This document shows, piece after piece, positions 26,695-36,485 of a stretch of DNA of 64,000 nt. Origin of the DNA: Desulfoluna sp. (GTDB lineage Bacteria > Desulfobacterota > Desulfobacteria > Desulfobacterales > Desulfolunaceae). How positions within the stretch are numbered: position 1 is the first letter of the stretch; every line of letters starts with the position of its first letter. The stretch spans positions 34,587 to 98,586 of the forward strand of contig NZ_JAQYWB010000013.1 of assembly GCF_030145185.1 (NCBI RefSeq), written 5' to 3'. Under the pieces are notes generated by a model. That model was not told the DNA's origin. It was given only the letters and a program-made list of their open reading frames with translations, and ran no database searches. A program made the position numbers and the translations under genes.

Positions 26695-26739
26695 AACCCT
26701 CCGCACAATGACTGAAGTCATCGTCGGAGGGTTCCGTTT
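26695..26739 (+). terminator. Rho-independent terminator of the purine operon
   Basis: AACCCTCCG (26695-26703) and CGGAGGGTT (26725-26733) form a 9-bp stem, with an inner ATGACT-GA-AGTCAT stem extending it, followed by CCGTTTT. It lies eight bases after the phosphoribosyltransferase stop. The A-run before it could also serve the convergent gene at 26761. Confidence 0.8.
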
Positions 26740-26760
26740 TCATCGTATCGCTGCAACCAC

Positions 26761-27255
26761 TCATTCCATTTTTTTCATACGCTCAGCCAAGTCGAGCAAA
26801 TCGACTTTTTTCGGACGATAATAAAGCATGGCAAGGGCGGAAAGCCCGATCAGTTGATATAGAGAGAGCGAATCCCTGGCCAAAAGAAAAAGAATCAGGC
26901 CATAGATCCCAATGCTCTCCAGAAGAGCGGAGGTGATGATGACCACCACCGTGTACCGGGCCACCGCCGGATGCTGAGAGGAGGGGACGGGACGAGCTGA
27001 CCTCATCAATCCGGGGTTCTCCAGAAGAAACCCACGAAGGAAATGAACCGCCACAAGGGTAAACACGGAAATTCCGAACAAGGCATACCGAAGGGTGGTA
27101 AGAGGAAAGCCGTCAGGCATGGAACCCGTCAACGTGTCGCCCAGAACCAGACACACGGCGAGGTAAATTCCCAGAGACCCGAGAATGGCCCCCCAAATAA
27201 ACAGAATCACCAGCCATCCTGAATCGATTTTTTTAGCTTCACTTGGATCCATCAT
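26761..27255 (-). CDS. Conserved-type integral membrane protein, unknown function
   Basis: 164 residues from the ATG at 27255; a GTG two codons earlier is possible. Four membrane segments are visible: WLVILFIWGAILGSLGIYLA, LRYALFGISVFTLVAVHFL, YTVVVIITSALLESIGIYG with ILFLLA, and LIGLSALAMLYY. The C-terminus is a short charged cytoplasmic tail (DLLDLAERMKKME). The ESIGIYGLILFLL segment superficially resembles subunit c of rotary ATPases, but length and topology do not fit. I do not recognise the family. It is convergent with the purine operon. Confidence 0.65.
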   Translation of the reverse strand: MMDPSEAKKIDSGWLVILFIWGAILGSLGIYLAVCLVLGDTLTGSMPDGFPLTTLRYALFGISVFTLVAVHFLRGFLLENPGLMRSARPVPSSQHPAVARYTVVVIITSALLESIGIYGLILFLLARDSLSLYQLIGLSALAMLYYRPKKVDLLDLAERMKKME

Positions 27256-27512
27256 GTTCACCTGTTTTTAAAAGAGCCCCACAAAAAGCCTCAAGTCAAA
27301 AGGTGCGGTTAAGATACCTTCCCGCGCATCGTCAACAATATGCCAAACCATAGCATATCAAAAACAGATTATCATCCACCAAACCCCGATACCCCACAGC
27401 GTCTATCATCCCGTAAGGGCGGCTTATGAATCATAAAAAAAGGAGGTGATGGGTGCGTCACCGACGCAACCAATGCCGCGAGGCATCTCAGCCGAAATCA
27501 GAGAGCCCTCCC

Positions 27513-28016
27513 CTACGCGGCCTTCGACGCCTGATTTTCAAGAAATTCTTCTGCCAGACTAAGCCTGACCACCTGTTCCAGTTTTTGAGAAGGCACACGG
27601 GCATCCGGCCCCATGACCAAGGCCTTCAGGTTACGCAAAACCTGAACCGGGGTCATGACAAGGCCAAAGGGAAAGCCCCACCACCCGAGCACCAGGGAAA
27701 ACATCATGTTCCCCACCTGACGCTTCATTCCGCAGGACCGGCAACAGACATGGGGTACGCTCTCCCAGGAGGTAAAGAGCAGCAGTGAATAGATTCGATA
27801 CGAGGTATGGAGATCAACAGGGCCGCGGCCCTGGCATAGGGGGCAGGCGCCCTGATGGATGTCATCAACCCGGCGGGACACCAGCTCCTGGGGGACCTCT
27901 TTGGCGAGGGTCTCGACATAGCCCCTCGCCTGGCACGTCTCATTACAAAATCGAACCCCCTGATCCCGGACGCCCCCAAAAAAAAACATTTTTCCACAAC
28001 AGGCACACCTGGCCAT
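27513..28016 (-). CDS. Zinc-knuckle membrane-associated protein, unknown function
   Basis: 167 residues, ATG preceded by AGGAGAAGG. Four cysteine pairs suggest zinc or metal sites: CACC near the start, CNETC, CPLC and CRSC. A hydrophobic stretch follows (NMMFSLVLGWWGFPFGLVMT), then a polar C-terminal helix region. The pattern of knuckles followed by one or two membrane segments is seen in several uncharacterised bacterial families; I cannot name this one. It is a single-gene unit. The 257 bases after it hold no gene. Confidence 0.65.
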   Translation of the reverse strand: MARCACCGKMFFFGGVRDQGVRFCNETCQARGYVETLAKEVPQELVSRRVDDIHQGACPLCQGRGPVDLHTSYRIYSLLLFTSWESVPHVCCRSCGMKRQVGNMMFSLVLGWWGFPFGLVMTPVQVLRNLKALVMGPDARVPSQKLEQVVRLSLAEEFLENQASKAA

Positions 28017-28183
28017 CGATTACCTTCTCCTGTAAAATTATGGATTAAAAATCAGGCCTTCCCCAACCCATTGCGCTTGCAAACTCACGAGTCCCTCATA
28101 CACCACCAAACGACAAGGCTTGCCGATAGACACGGCTTGTTTATCGAATAAAATTTCAACTGAAAGACAGCGCTGCTGATTCG

Positions 28184-28378
28184 CTACATTTTATCTTTGC
28201 GTTTAAGGCCATACGCGGCGTCCAATGCGGCGCGCTTCTCCTCGGGAAGAGAGTTGATATATCCGTTCCATCCAGGACACCACCCGATATGCCACCGCCA
28301 GAGACGCCCGACAAACGACGCAGGGGCCCTGTCATAGGTTGCCCTGAAGCGACATGTCTCACAATTGTGTGTGGTCAT
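28184..28378 (-). CDS. Small cysteine- and tryptophan-rich protein
   Basis: 64 residues, with AGGAGG ahead of the ATG. The sequence opens MTTHNCETCRFRATYD, with SFVGRLWRWHIGWCPGWNGY in the middle: cysteines at CETC and WCPGW plus several Trp/His suggest a compact zinc-binding fold. It ends LPEEKRAALDAAYGLKRKDK. I recall similar short proteins in other Desulfobacterota but no function. A perfect palindrome lies 30 bases upstream (28410-28430), consistent with dedicated regulation. Confidence 0.7.
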   Translation of the reverse strand: MTTHNCETCRFRATYDRAPASFVGRLWRWHIGWCPGWNGYINSLPEEKRAALDAAYGLKRKDKM

Positions 28379-28409
28379 CGCAAAACCTCCTTCGCATTAT
28401 AGTGATAAA

Positions 28410-28430
28410 ATACCGTTTAAAAAACGGTAT
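28410..28430. promoter_or_regulatory. Palindrome upstream of the small protein gene
   Basis: ATACCGTTT-AAA-AAACGGTAT, 9-base perfect arms. It sits between the TrmO gene end (28483) and the small gene start (28378), just upstream of a TATAAT on the minus strand (28401-28396). It could be an operator for the small gene or the hairpin of a TrmO-gene terminator (TTTTA follows on the minus strand). Confidence 0.45.
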
Positions 28431-28482
28431 ATATATTACTTATAATCACGAAAGAAAACAAGACTGAAACGGCCTTTGCATG

Positions 28483-29040
28483 TCACCCGTCGCCCTGCCC
28501 TGCCCCCACCTCTTCGAGCATCCGATCCATCCAGTCCGCCATCTTCACCCCTTCGGGACGAAGGTAATGGGTCATATAAGGTTTGATGTCAATCACGGGG
28601 CTTCCGTCCACCGCTTCGAGTGCCTGGACTTTCAAAACGTTTCCGTCCCGCGAGAGGAGTCGCACGGCCGACACAAGAACCGGGTTGGGTCGCGCCGGGC
28701 TGCAGGTGGAAAAGATCCCTTTCAGGGGAAGATCCTTCCGCCCCATGGGATGGACCTTCAACAGAGACCGACTCTCTTGCGGAATCAGGTGGGGCCAGTA
28801 GAGAACGAGAACATGAGAGAACTCTTCTATACCGTCAAGAATGCCGTCAAATCGCTCGTCGATCACAACTTCAGAAACATGCGTCGCCAGCTTTTTCACC
28901 CGGTCTCTGGCCCCTTGGTTGCCCTCCGCCAATGAAATATTCTCGGCATCGGCCTTCAGTTCGGGGTGGGTGATGGTGCTCCGGACAAAGCCCACCGGTG
29001 TTAGACAAATTTTTTCTGCGATGCTGGTCTCTTCCGACAT
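28483..29040 (-). CDS. TrmO-like tRNA m6t6A methyltransferase (TsaA/VirR family)
   Basis: 185 residues. The N-terminal LTPVGFVRST, central FDGILDGIEEFSHVLVLYWPH and GIFSTCSPARPNPV blocks are the diagnostic motifs of the UPF0066/TrmO family, which N6-methylates t6A37 in tRNA-Thr using S-adenosylmethionine. LEAVDGSPVIDIKPYMTHY completes the fold. Members of this family are sometimes reused in other modifications, so tRNA specificity is by family only. The N-terminal ten residues before LTPVGFV are short, and the start is probably right. It stands alone between a chemoreceptor and the small Cys-rich gene. Confidence 0.85.
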   Translation of the reverse strand: MSEETSIAEKICLTPVGFVRSTITHPELKADAENISLAEGNQGARDRVKKLATHVSEVVIDERFDGILDGIEEFSHVLVLYWPHLIPQESRSLLKVHPMGRKDLPLKGIFSTCSPARPNPVLVSAVRLLSRDGNVLKVQALEAVDGSPVIDIKPYMTHYLRPEGVKMADWMDRMLEEVGAGQGDG

Positions 29041-29363
29041 GGGGTGTTTCCCTTCTCATTATGAGGATTTCAAACAGATATCGCGGATTGACGGAAGGGC
29101 TGAAGCAAAAATTAAGCGGCCAAAAAACGGCACCTCCGACTGTCAAGTCGAACCCATTGGCAGCGGAATGTCTATGGACAATGTGTATTTATTTTTTGCC
29201 TGAGCCCCAAGGTACTATACTCACAGTTGTGAGATAAAGATATCCCCTTTCCCAGCCCACCGCTTCCGGTACACCGACCACGGAAGAGCCCCCCACCCAA
29301 ATCCATGCCCCCCTAAGAAACGCGCGAGAATCAAACGCCGCCGCAAAGCGGGACAAAGAATCA
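29041..29363. other. Intergenic region without visible features
   Basis: About 320 bases between the chemoreceptor end and the TrmO-like gene start. No gene or repeat supported. Confidence 0.35.
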
Positions 29364-31430
29364 TCAAACGTTGAATTTTCCCACCAGATCAACGAGCACC
29401 TTTGAGATGCCTGCAAGTTCGTCCGCGCCGGTATTCAGCCGCCCGCTGTTTTCAGAAATCTTCCGCACAGACCCATCAACCTCCGAGATGTCGGCTGAAA
29501 CACAGACAGAGACGCTTGAGACCTCGGCCATATTTTCGTTTACGCCATGGAGCCTCCCTGAGGCTTGAGAAATATTACCGGAGATCTCCGTTGTGGCCGC
29601 CACCTGCTCTTCGATGGCCGTTGCAATGGTCAGCGTAATATTATTCACATCGTCGATAATTTTTGAGACCGAATCGATTTCACCCACCGTCTCCTCGGCA
29701 AGGGTCTGAATGCCCGTGATTTTTTCTCGAATTTCACAGGTAGCTTCGGCGGTCTGCCTTGAGAGCACCTTGATCTCACCGGCAACCACGGCAAACCCCT
29801 TGCCGGCCTCTCCTGCCCTTGCCGCCTCGATGGTGGCGTTCAATGCCAGAAGGTTTGTCTGTTCCGATATATCAGAGATGGTTTCCGTCACTTTTCCAAT
29901 GCCACGAGCCGCCGCCCCAAGACGGGACATCTTTTCGGAGGCACCCCGCGATGAGGTGACTGCCTGGGTTGAAATCGTTCTGGATTGTTCTGAGTTACGA
30001 CCGATTTCGTGAATTGTGGACGTCATCTCTTCAACGGCTGTGGCAACCATGGCAATATTTGCGGAAGCCTGCTCCATGGCAACGGCCACGGAATTAATAT
30101 TAACGCCCACCTCTTCCGTTGCCGCCGCCACCGCTCCGGTTCGCTCCGAGGCCAACTCGCTGCCCTCTTTCATCTCCCGGGAGATACAGGATAATTTCCC
30201 CGAGGCATCGCCCACGGCATGGGCGCTTGAGGCAGTTTCAGAGATAATACTTTGGATTTGTTCCATAAATACGTTGAACCATCTGGAAAGTTCTCCGATT
30301 TCATCCCTGCTGGTGGCCGTAAGGCGCATGGTCATGTCACCCTCCCCTTCAGCAATCCCCTTCAACCCCTCCACGACCCGGCTGATGGGATTGACGATCA
30401 CAAAAGACGCAATAAACAGCACCACCCCGAAAAGAATGACCACCGTGACCATCCCAATCACGACACTGATGTTCCGAAGTCCCCTCGCCTCTTCCAGAAC
30501 GGTGTGGTTGGGAACAGTAATACAGCAGCTCCACGGGGTCCCCGTCTTCCCGACAACAACCGGTGCATAAGCGGTGACGGATCGGCCTTCTGACGGCGAT
30601 TCTCTAAAGCCGATATACTCTTTCCCCTCATGGACCGCTTGGATGATCTGATCCTGGTCCTTGAACTCTCGGAGATTCTGGCCGACATGACTGTCCCCCC
30701 TGTTGGCCACAATGACCCCGTCATTTGAGATGAGGGTACAATAACCCGTCCCCAAAGGCTTGATGGCATCCACAAAGCCAGCACAGTACTCCGCAGACAG
30801 CCCCACCCCGACCACCCCCACGGGAATTCCCTCCACGCAGACGGGTGCACTCATCACAATCATTCTCACATCCCTGCCGCCCATATTGTAATCCGCTGGA
30901 GATATAAGAGCGCCCCTATTTTGAGCCATGGGAACCCTGTAAAACGCGGCGTTCACCTTGTCGGACGCATGGTAAAAATCACAGGCCGTCATTTCAATAC
31001 GGCCACCGGTCCGGTACAGACACGGGGCAAACGCGCCGGTCCCATCATGGGAGTCCGAACGGCCTGCGGACGTCCCGTCCTTGCCATCCATACCTTCCCA
31101 CACACAAAACACGGCCTTGAACTGGCTATTTTCCTCAAGGGCTCGTCTTAAAAGAAGCCCCAGGGTTTCTCGGTCCGGAAGCTGGCCGGCCGACCTCATT
31201 GCCGCAAAGCTCTGTGCCAGACTTCTCGACGTATCAAGGCCTCCAGTCATCTTCTCACTGATCTTCAAGCCATTTCTGTGCGCCATCTCCGTTGTCAATG
31301 TAAGAGCACCTCGCGTAGCGCTTTCAAACGTACTGAAACTGATACATGCAATCACCAACCCAAAAGAAGCAAAAACAACCCCGCAAATCGCCGTCACCAT
31401 CTTCGTTCTCAACCCCAGCTTGTCAAACAT
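29364..31430 (-). CDS. Methyl-accepting chemotaxis protein with dCache-type sensor
   Basis: 688 residues, with GGAGA upstream of the ATG. TM1 lies at about residues 12-32. A large periplasmic double-Cache domain covers about 35-320, including [20 protein letters not shown] and [20 protein letters not shown], the latter typical of dCache_1. TM2 lies near 330-352, then HAMP, then the signalling domain with hairpin tip [20 protein letters not shown]. The C-terminus ([10 protein letters not shown]) resembles that of the other receptor at 10036-11757 ([10 protein letters not shown]). dCache_1 sensors often bind amino acids or other small ligands. It lies immediately downstream of the pilus operon but is separated from it by a terminator. 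Confidence 0.92.
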   Translation of the reverse strand: MFDKLGLRTKMVTAICGVVFASFGLVIACISFSTFESATRGALTLTTEMAHRNGLKISEKMTGGLDTSRSLAQSFAAMRSAGQLPDRETLGLLLRRALEENSQFKAVFCVWEGMDGKDGTSAGRSDSHDGTGAFAPCLYRTGGRIEMTACDFYHASDKVNAAFYRVPMAQNRGALISPADYNMGGRDVRMIVMSAPVCVEGIPVGVVGVGLSAEYCAGFVDAIKPLGTGYCTLISNDGVIVANRGDSHVGQNLREFKDQDQIIQAVHEGKEYIGFRESPSEGRSVTAYAPVVVGKTGTPWSCCITVPNHTVLEEARGLRNISVVIGMVTVVILFGVVLFIASFVIVNPISRVVEGLKGIAEGEGDMTMRLTATSRDEIGELSRWFNVFMEQIQSIISETASSAHAVGDASGKLSCISREMKEGSELASERTGAVAAATEEVGVNINSVAVAMEQASANIAMVATAVEEMTSTIHEIGRNSEQSRTISTQAVTSSRGASEKMSRLGAAARGIGKVTETISDISEQTNLLALNATIEAARAGEAGKGFAVVAGEIKVLSRQTAEATCEIREKITGIQTLAEETVGEIDSVSKIIDDVNNITLTIATAIEEQVAATTEISGNISQASGRLHGVNENMAEVSSVSVCVSADISEVDGSVRKISENSGRLNTGADELAGISKVLVDLVGKFNV

Positions 31431-31851
31431 TACTTATCTCCATAACGGATGTTTAAAATAAAAATCCTTAAACCAGCCAATACTTCCGAGATGCTTTTAA
31501 GACAAACAGTCTTCCCACCAAATGTTTTAAAAACAACAAGTCAAACCATACAAAGTGTCTATGCTAATAAGAGAAAGAGGCACACTAATCAAGCTCCAAA
31601 AAATCATGGCCCCTCGGCGCAATGCCACTTAATATTAACGGCGAATCCAGATAAATAAGTAAAATCGCGAGCACTTGTCAGCATGCAAAGAGCACCCAAG
31701 ACAGACAAAGAAAACGGGCCAATACCCCATCGTCTCAAGATTACTCAAAAAAAATTAATATGAGAGTTAAAGCAAGTAGATCATCGCAGAAACGTCAATC
31801 AAAAGGTTACTACATCAAATACCTACAACTGAAAATTAATGACAAAAAAAC
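31431..31851. other. AT-rich promoter region of the second chemoreceptor
   Basis: Gene-free and increasingly AT-rich (31740-31850). Frames at 31449-31658 have no ribosome site and look random. Confidence 0.35.
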
Positions 31852-31896
31852 CCCTGATTCAAATCAAGGGAGGAGACCCTTGTTCTGAATCAGGGG
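31852..31896 (-). terminator. Strong hairpin terminator of the pilus operon
   Basis: Twelve-base arms ACCCCTGATTCA and TGAATCAGGGGT enclose a second inverted pair (AAGGG/CCCTT). On the minus strand the hairpin is followed by a run of seven T. Transcripts from the pil genes (ending at 32016) would stop here. Confidence 0.8.
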
Positions 31897-31974
31897 TAAT
31901 TGCAGATGATGGGGCGCCGGTTAGCCTGCAGCCAGGTTCCCGAAGTTTAGGACCGGCGCAAAAATAAACGATAC

Positions 31975-32008
31975 CAACGGCAAGATGGCGCCACCTTGAA
32001 CGCGGGCC
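31975..32008 (-). repeat. REP-like hairpin, family 2 (degenerate)
   Basis: CGGCAAGATGGCGCCACCTTGAACGCGGG: the family-2 core with a few changes, located between the pil operon's last gene and its terminator. Confidence 0.5.
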
Positions 32009-32015
32009 CCGACAT

Positions 32016-32372
32016 TCACGGGTCCCGTTTTTGAATGGTCACCGCCCGAACCGTATGATCTTTATAAAGAAACCCTTTGGCATGCACACGATCCCTGGGA
32101 TGAAAATCACAGGCACTGTCAAGCGGTTCCCCTTCAGACGTGAGGCACTTCGTTTTGTAACGTTTGGCCCCATCCGTCTTAAAACCGATCTCAAACCGTG
32201 TCTCTCCGACAACCACCCAGGAGCAATCAGGGGCCACCTCCATCACCGCCGCCCGGAGCTCAACAATCTGAAAGTCGTCTGCGTCCTTTTTCACCCGCGT
32301 TTCTGAAAATGCCCACGCGGTCAGCCCCATCACCCATGCCACACAAAAGGCGGCCAGGAGTCGCTTTTTCAT
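32016..32372 (-). CDS. Small secreted protein at the end of the pilus operon
   Basis: 118 residues from the ATG at 32372, which has GAGGAGGGAGGAGAG immediately upstream; the open frame extends far further 5' only because it overlaps pilY1. A Sec signal peptide is clear (MKKRLLAAFCVAWVMGLTAWAFS). The mature part has four spaced cysteines (APDCSW, TKCLTS, SACDFH) and ends TVRAVTIQKRDP. I do not recognise the family. Its position 16 bases after pilY1 suggests a periplasmic accessory to pilus or PilY1 assembly, an inference from context only. Confidence 0.7.
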   Translation of the reverse strand: MKKRLLAAFCVAWVMGLTAWAFSETRVKKDADDFQIVELRAAVMEVAPDCSWVVVGETRFEIGFKTDGAKRYKTKCLTSEGEPLDSACDFHPRDRVHAKGFLYKDHTVRAVTIQKRDP

Positions 32373-32388
32373 CTCTCCTCCCTCCTCA

Positions 32389-35343
32389 CTAACGGTTCTG
32401 TTTCCAGTAAAAATAATCCACCCGGTCATCCTTGGGCAAATCCCAGCTCTTGGCCCCCACGTAAAGCCTCCTGTTTTTGATAATCGGTACGGCAATGGGA
32501 AGATCCGACGGCAGCTGAGTGGAGCGTTTTTTGCCCACGGAAGAAGCGCCCCAGTCCGTAATGGGCTGTGCGTCCAGAGTGCTGATGGCATAGAGCCGAC
32601 CAACGCCACGGGCTCCCGTCCCGGCACATGGGTCCGTTGTGGAGGCCGTACTGGTCCCGGTGGGGGTATAGGTCGTAAAATAAACGACCCCTGAATCCAC
32701 AAGTGCCTGAGAGACCACCTTCTCGCCCGTGTTGGGTAAATCTATAAACCAGCCCTTCGTACTCTTCAGGGTCTTTTCATCGTAAACAGTGGTCACGTCG
32801 GACACGTCCAAAAGGTCTTTGGAGGCCTCAAGTTTTGTGTAAAGCCAGTTATTATAGACGGCATAAAAGCGGTTAGTCTCTGTAGCGTCAAGGGGATTGG
32901 CACGATTTCCCGTACCAAAAAACAAGGTCTCAACGCCCCCTTGAATGTCCGACACCGTGGGCGCATAAAACATCTTTCCGCCCTCGCCTTCGAAAATCTG
33001 ATTCCGATAGGCCCAGGTCCCATCGGGAACCTTGGTGCCTACTTTTCGCAGAAGACCACTGGTGTCTATTACAACATCATCGGCAATAACAAATACATTT
33101 CCTGACATATCTCCGGCATACACACGGGTCGTCAGTCCATCGGCATCGTGATCCACGACGCGAAGATCCACAAAACTGTGGGTCAGATCACTCCAGTTTC
33201 CGGCGTTGACATTAAACCCGGCCAGGGTTCCATCGGAGACCTTCACAGCAAAGAGCGCCCGCCCCACGGTATCTGCAGCGGCAGGGCTTGCCAGATCCTG
33301 CTGGTTGTCATACCCCCCGGGGAGCATAAACACATCGGCCTCCGTACCGACCGAGAGCCGAACCCGGCAAAACTCCGGCGCCCCCCAGGACTGCCCCAAC
33401 GTCTCATTACCTGCCCCACTCAGAAGCCCTTCCGTAAGGACATACTTCCACTTCGGTTCGTTATAATCGGAAATATCCAGGGCGTAATACCGCGTCCCCC
33501 CGCGCCGTTCACCCACAAGCAGGGTTTGCGGTTCAAAAAGGTCAGTGCCCGTCATGCGCGCGCCATAGGCGACTCCCGGCTGTCCGTCCACGTAGTAATC
33601 ATAGTTGTTGTCTTGAAGCAGGGAGAGGCGGCTCAGCTGCCCGGGAGGAACAAAAGCCCAAAGTTCTTCTCCGCTGGCATCATCCACACAACGGAAAAGC
33701 CCATCGTTGGACCCGAAATAGATCATCGACGCCGTGGCAGAATAGTGCACGACGGCCGGCTCTGAATGAATCACAGAGCCAATGGGCCAACCGCTGATGC
33801 CATCCAGGACTTCCGTAATCAGGTCCGGGATCACGCCAATGGCGGTATTGGCAACCTCAAACCGATTGCTGGCATGGGTCAAACTGGCCTGAGTACCGGT
33901 ATAGGTATAGACATTTCGACTGCTCTGCAGCTGAATTCGCTCGCCAGCGCCCCCCTTCGTCACATCGGCCCCATCGTTTACCAGCTGGGTCCAGAAGGAG
34001 CGTACGTTGTCCTTCATCGAGCCATCGGCATTCACGGCCAGCCGACCAAAGGCATCAGTAATCTGACCCGATTCATTCAATCCATATTTTTTGAGGTTCC
34101 CCAGCCACTCTCCAAGCTGCGTGGGCTTAAAAAAAGCCAGGTAAAGATAGCCACCGTCAGCCGTCCGGTTCAACCGATTCACGGGCACCACCGGCGCCAC
34201 AAAGACCGTGGACTCTTCCACAATGGTGCTGATGATCTGATTAAAGGCCTCCTTCAGGCTGGAGGCTGTATTGGCGGTATGATAGCTCCCCCCCCCATGA
34301 ATGGCGGTTCGTGACAAAAAGTCATGGTTGATCTTAAAGCCAATGGTGTGGGTGATGATGTTCTGCTTTTCAAAGGAGGTTCCCGACCCCATGGGATGCA
34401 TGTCGGTGTTGTAGAGAAAACCCGCCACATCATCCAAAAAGTCGGTCCCATTGTTGCCATAAGGATATTTCACCGTGCCATCGCTGTTCAGTTCCAATCC
34501 GTCGCCGTCGTAATCGCCAATCTTGGCGTTGTTGTAATAATTAATGTCATAAAGAATGCGATCATCATCTTTGGTAGGCTCTCCATCGGTGATGATAATG
34601 ACATAATTTTTCTGGCACCGATGCTGTATCGGGGTGGCGTAATTGATGGTGTTAAAGTGCCCGGACTCTCCGGCAAAATAAAGCCCGGCCTCGGCCAGTG
34701 TCTCGCCCAGGGGAGTCCAAGTGCTGGCACTGAGTCCGGAGATGTGGGTAGAGATCGTGCTGTTCGCCGTCCCGCAGTCATCCACCACATACCCGCCCTG
34801 GCTGGTATGAAAAACCATTAACCCAAAACGTACCCCGGTGATATCGACAAGAAGCTCTTTCACCACCTCCTTGGCCACCGCCATCCGCGACCGATAGGTC
34901 ACCCCGGAGCTTGCTTCGTAGTTAATATAATTACCCGTCCTCAAGCGGTATTTGTTGTACCCCCCACAACTGTAATCACTTTTCAGGTAGTCGTAAGCGT
35001 ACCCAGACACGTCCAGCGTATCCTTCACCGGCTGGCAAAGCATGTTGGCAATATCACCGATCAAAAGCGTCCACTCATACCTGCAACTCCACCATGAAGA
35101 GCAAACCCGCTGCCTATAATAAACGCCCTGAGGCGTCGAGCTCCCCGTGTAAACGACGGCCGGATCATAAATCACATCCGGCACATCCTGAGTCGACATG
35201 CTGCCAGAGTTATCAAAGATAATAAGCACGTTGGGTTGAAGAGTTACCGGCTGAGTCCCATAAATGGACGTATCATCGGCCATGACCGGGCACGACACCA
35301 ACAAAACCAGAACCATCAACCGCACTATTTGCCGAATAAACAT
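32389..35343 (-). CDS. pilY1: PilY1-type type IV pilus tip/biogenesis protein
   Basis: 984 residues from the ATG at 35343 (GGGAGG five bases upstream). A signal peptide (RQIVRLMVLVLLVSCPVMA) is followed by a von Willebrand A domain whose MIDAS site is IFDNSGSMST, with TWTPLGETLAEAGLYF and IIITDGEP as later parts. The C-terminal half is a PilC/PilY1 beta-propeller (IYFGSNDGLFRCVDDASGEELWAF; PTLLVGERRGGTRYYALDI-like repeats) with a calcium site DHDADGLTTRVYAGDMSGN. PilY1 sits at the pilus tip, aids pilus extension and adhesion, and works with minor pilins. The genes upstream (35360-37861) encode those pilins, so this is a standard minor-pilin operon. Confidence 0.92.
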   Translation of the reverse strand: MFIRQIVRLMVLVLLVSCPVMADDTSIYGTQPVTLQPNVLIIFDNSGSMSTQDVPDVIYDPAVVYTGSSTPQGVYYRQRVCSSWWSCRYEWTLLIGDIANMLCQPVKDTLDVSGYAYDYLKSDYSCGGYNKYRLRTGNYINYEASSGVTYRSRMAVAKEVVKELLVDITGVRFGLMVFHTSQGGYVVDDCGTANSTISTHISGLSASTWTPLGETLAEAGLYFAGESGHFNTINYATPIQHRCQKNYVIIITDGEPTKDDDRILYDINYYNNAKIGDYDGDGLELNSDGTVKYPYGNNGTDFLDDVAGFLYNTDMHPMGSGTSFEKQNIITHTIGFKINHDFLSRTAIHGGGSYHTANTASSLKEAFNQIISTIVEESTVFVAPVVPVNRLNRTADGGYLYLAFFKPTQLGEWLGNLKKYGLNESGQITDAFGRLAVNADGSMKDNVRSFWTQLVNDGADVTKGGAGERIQLQSSRNVYTYTGTQASLTHASNRFEVANTAIGVIPDLITEVLDGISGWPIGSVIHSEPAVVHYSATASMIYFGSNDGLFRCVDDASGEELWAFVPPGQLSRLSLLQDNNYDYYVDGQPGVAYGARMTGTDLFEPQTLLVGERRGGTRYYALDISDYNEPKWKYVLTEGLLSGAGNETLGQSWGAPEFCRVRLSVGTEADVFMLPGGYDNQQDLASPAAADTVGRALFAVKVSDGTLAGFNVNAGNWSDLTHSFVDLRVVDHDADGLTTRVYAGDMSGNVFVIADDVVIDTSGLLRKVGTKVPDGTWAYRNQIFEGEGGKMFYAPTVSDIQGGVETLFFGTGNRANPLDATETNRFYAVYNNWLYTKLEASKDLLDVSDVTTVYDEKTLKSTKGWFIDLPNTGEKVVSQALVDSGVVYFTTYTPTGTSTASTTDPCAGTGARGVGRLYAISTLDAQPITDWGASSVGKKRSTQLPSDLPIAVPIIKNRRLYVGAKSWDLPKDDRVDYFYWKQNR

Positions 35344-35359
35344 ACACACCTCCCGGGGA

Positions 35360-36001
35360 TCAGAGCCCCACCAGATGACTCACCTTGTTCAATTCTTCGC
35401 CGACATCCACGCCACTTTGAATCGTTGAACCCGTTAGGGCCGCTTTAGGATCCGAGGCTTTATACAGTTTCGGATCAAGCGCTGTGGCGGTCACCGCATA
35501 CCTGCGTGATCGATAATTGGCCTTATCGAACCCTCTAAGGGCCGGCCCGACATGCTTGATGGAGGGGACCCGATCGGCCTTTTTAGACAGCCCACTCGCC
35601 TTCTGGTTGCCCTTCTTCACGATGGCTCGAACCTCAATCCAGGCCACAGGAATCCCGCCATCGTCCACCACTTCAGACACAAAAGAGACAGAGGCATCCT
35701 CCGGCGCACGGTCCCGCAAAGGGGGGTTACTGCTGTCCAGAGGGTAGAGACGATTCCCAGCCGTATCCGGGGCATTGGTATAAACACGCTCAAACTTGGC
35801 CACTGAATCAAAAAGGCCGGCTTCCGCGTTGTAAAAATCTCGTTTGGACACGCGATCATTTCCAGCCAGTCGCACCTCCATGACGGAGTTGTTCATCGAG
35901 GCCAATCCGATCATGGTAATCAAAAAAAGGAGCACCACAATGACGAGCATTACATTGCCCTCTTCGTTATGCCCCACGCTCCCTGCGCCCCACCTTTTCA
36001 T
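35360..36001 (-). CDS. pilX: PilX-like minor pilin / pilus assembly protein
   Basis: 213 residues from the ATG at 36001 (GAAAGGAGATGCC before it). NEEGNVMLVIVVLLFLITMIGLAS is a single N-terminal membrane helix of the PilX_N type, followed by NSVMEVRLAGNDRVSKRDFYNAEAGL, a block shared by PilX proteins in which AEAGL is conserved. The rest is a variable periplasmic domain ending in GVDVGEELNKVSHLVGL. PilX is thought to join PilV, PilW, FimU/FimT and PilY1 in a priming complex at the pilus tip. It lies 16 bases upstream of pilY1. Confidence 0.82.
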   Translation of the reverse strand: MKRWGAGSVGHNEEGNVMLVIVVLLFLITMIGLASMNNSVMEVRLAGNDRVSKRDFYNAEAGLFDSVAKFERVYTNAPDTAGNRLYPLDSSNPPLRDRAPEDASVSFVSEVVDDGGIPVAWIEVRAIVKKGNQKASGLSKKADRVPSIKHVGPALRGFDKANYRSRRYAVTATALDPKLYKASDPKAALTGSTIQSGVDVGEELNKVSHLVGL

Positions 36002-36069
36002 GGCATCTCCTTTCTCCAAAGAAACCAACCGAAAAACGTCCCATCCAACGCACACGAAACAAGCCCCCC

Positions 36070-36480
36070 TCAATTCTGGGACCGGACCACAACCTGAGAG
36101 AGGGTATGGGTGTCCCCGGCGGTAACCCAACTCACCTCCAATTCAATCGTCTTGCTTTTGTCATCGGGGGAATCCGTCACGGTCCATTCGACCGTATAAT
36201 CCTCGATGGGCACGCTGTGGGGGCTATTAATCTCCGACAACACCCCATCCGTCGTCTTTTCCGTCCAGGTGGCTGAGAGAAGCTGTTCGATGCGATCACC
36301 CAGAAGGGTGGCGCCTTCGGTCAGGTCAAAGGCCCTGGCATTTGCTTTGATGGCATGAATCTGAAGGGAGGCAATGCCTAAGATCCCCACCAGAAAAATC
36401 ACACTGGCCACCATCACCTCAATAAGGGTCATCCCCTTGTGTCCGAGGACACACGCCTGCACATTCTGATCTTTTTCCAT
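36070..36480 (-). CDS. pilV: PilV-like minor pilin
   Basis: 136 residues from the ATG at 36480. A prepilin peptidase site GHKG/MTLIEVMVAS with the conserved Glu at +5 follows a longish 16-residue leader. The hydrophobic helix (SVIFLVGILGIASLQIHAIK) and the phrase DRIEQLLSATW match PilV minor pilins. It would be cleaved by PilD and enter the tip complex. It is five bases downstream of the pilW stop, so translation is probably coupled. The longer frame to 36561 overlaps pilW and is not needed. Confidence 0.82.
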   Translation of the reverse strand: MEKDQNVQACVLGHKGMTLIEVMVASVIFLVGILGIASLQIHAIKANARAFDLTEGATLLGDRIEQLLSATWTEKTTDGVLSEINSPHSVPIEDYTVEWTVTDSPDDKSKTIELEVSWVTAGDTHTLSQVVVRSQN

Positions 36481-36485
36481 ACCGT

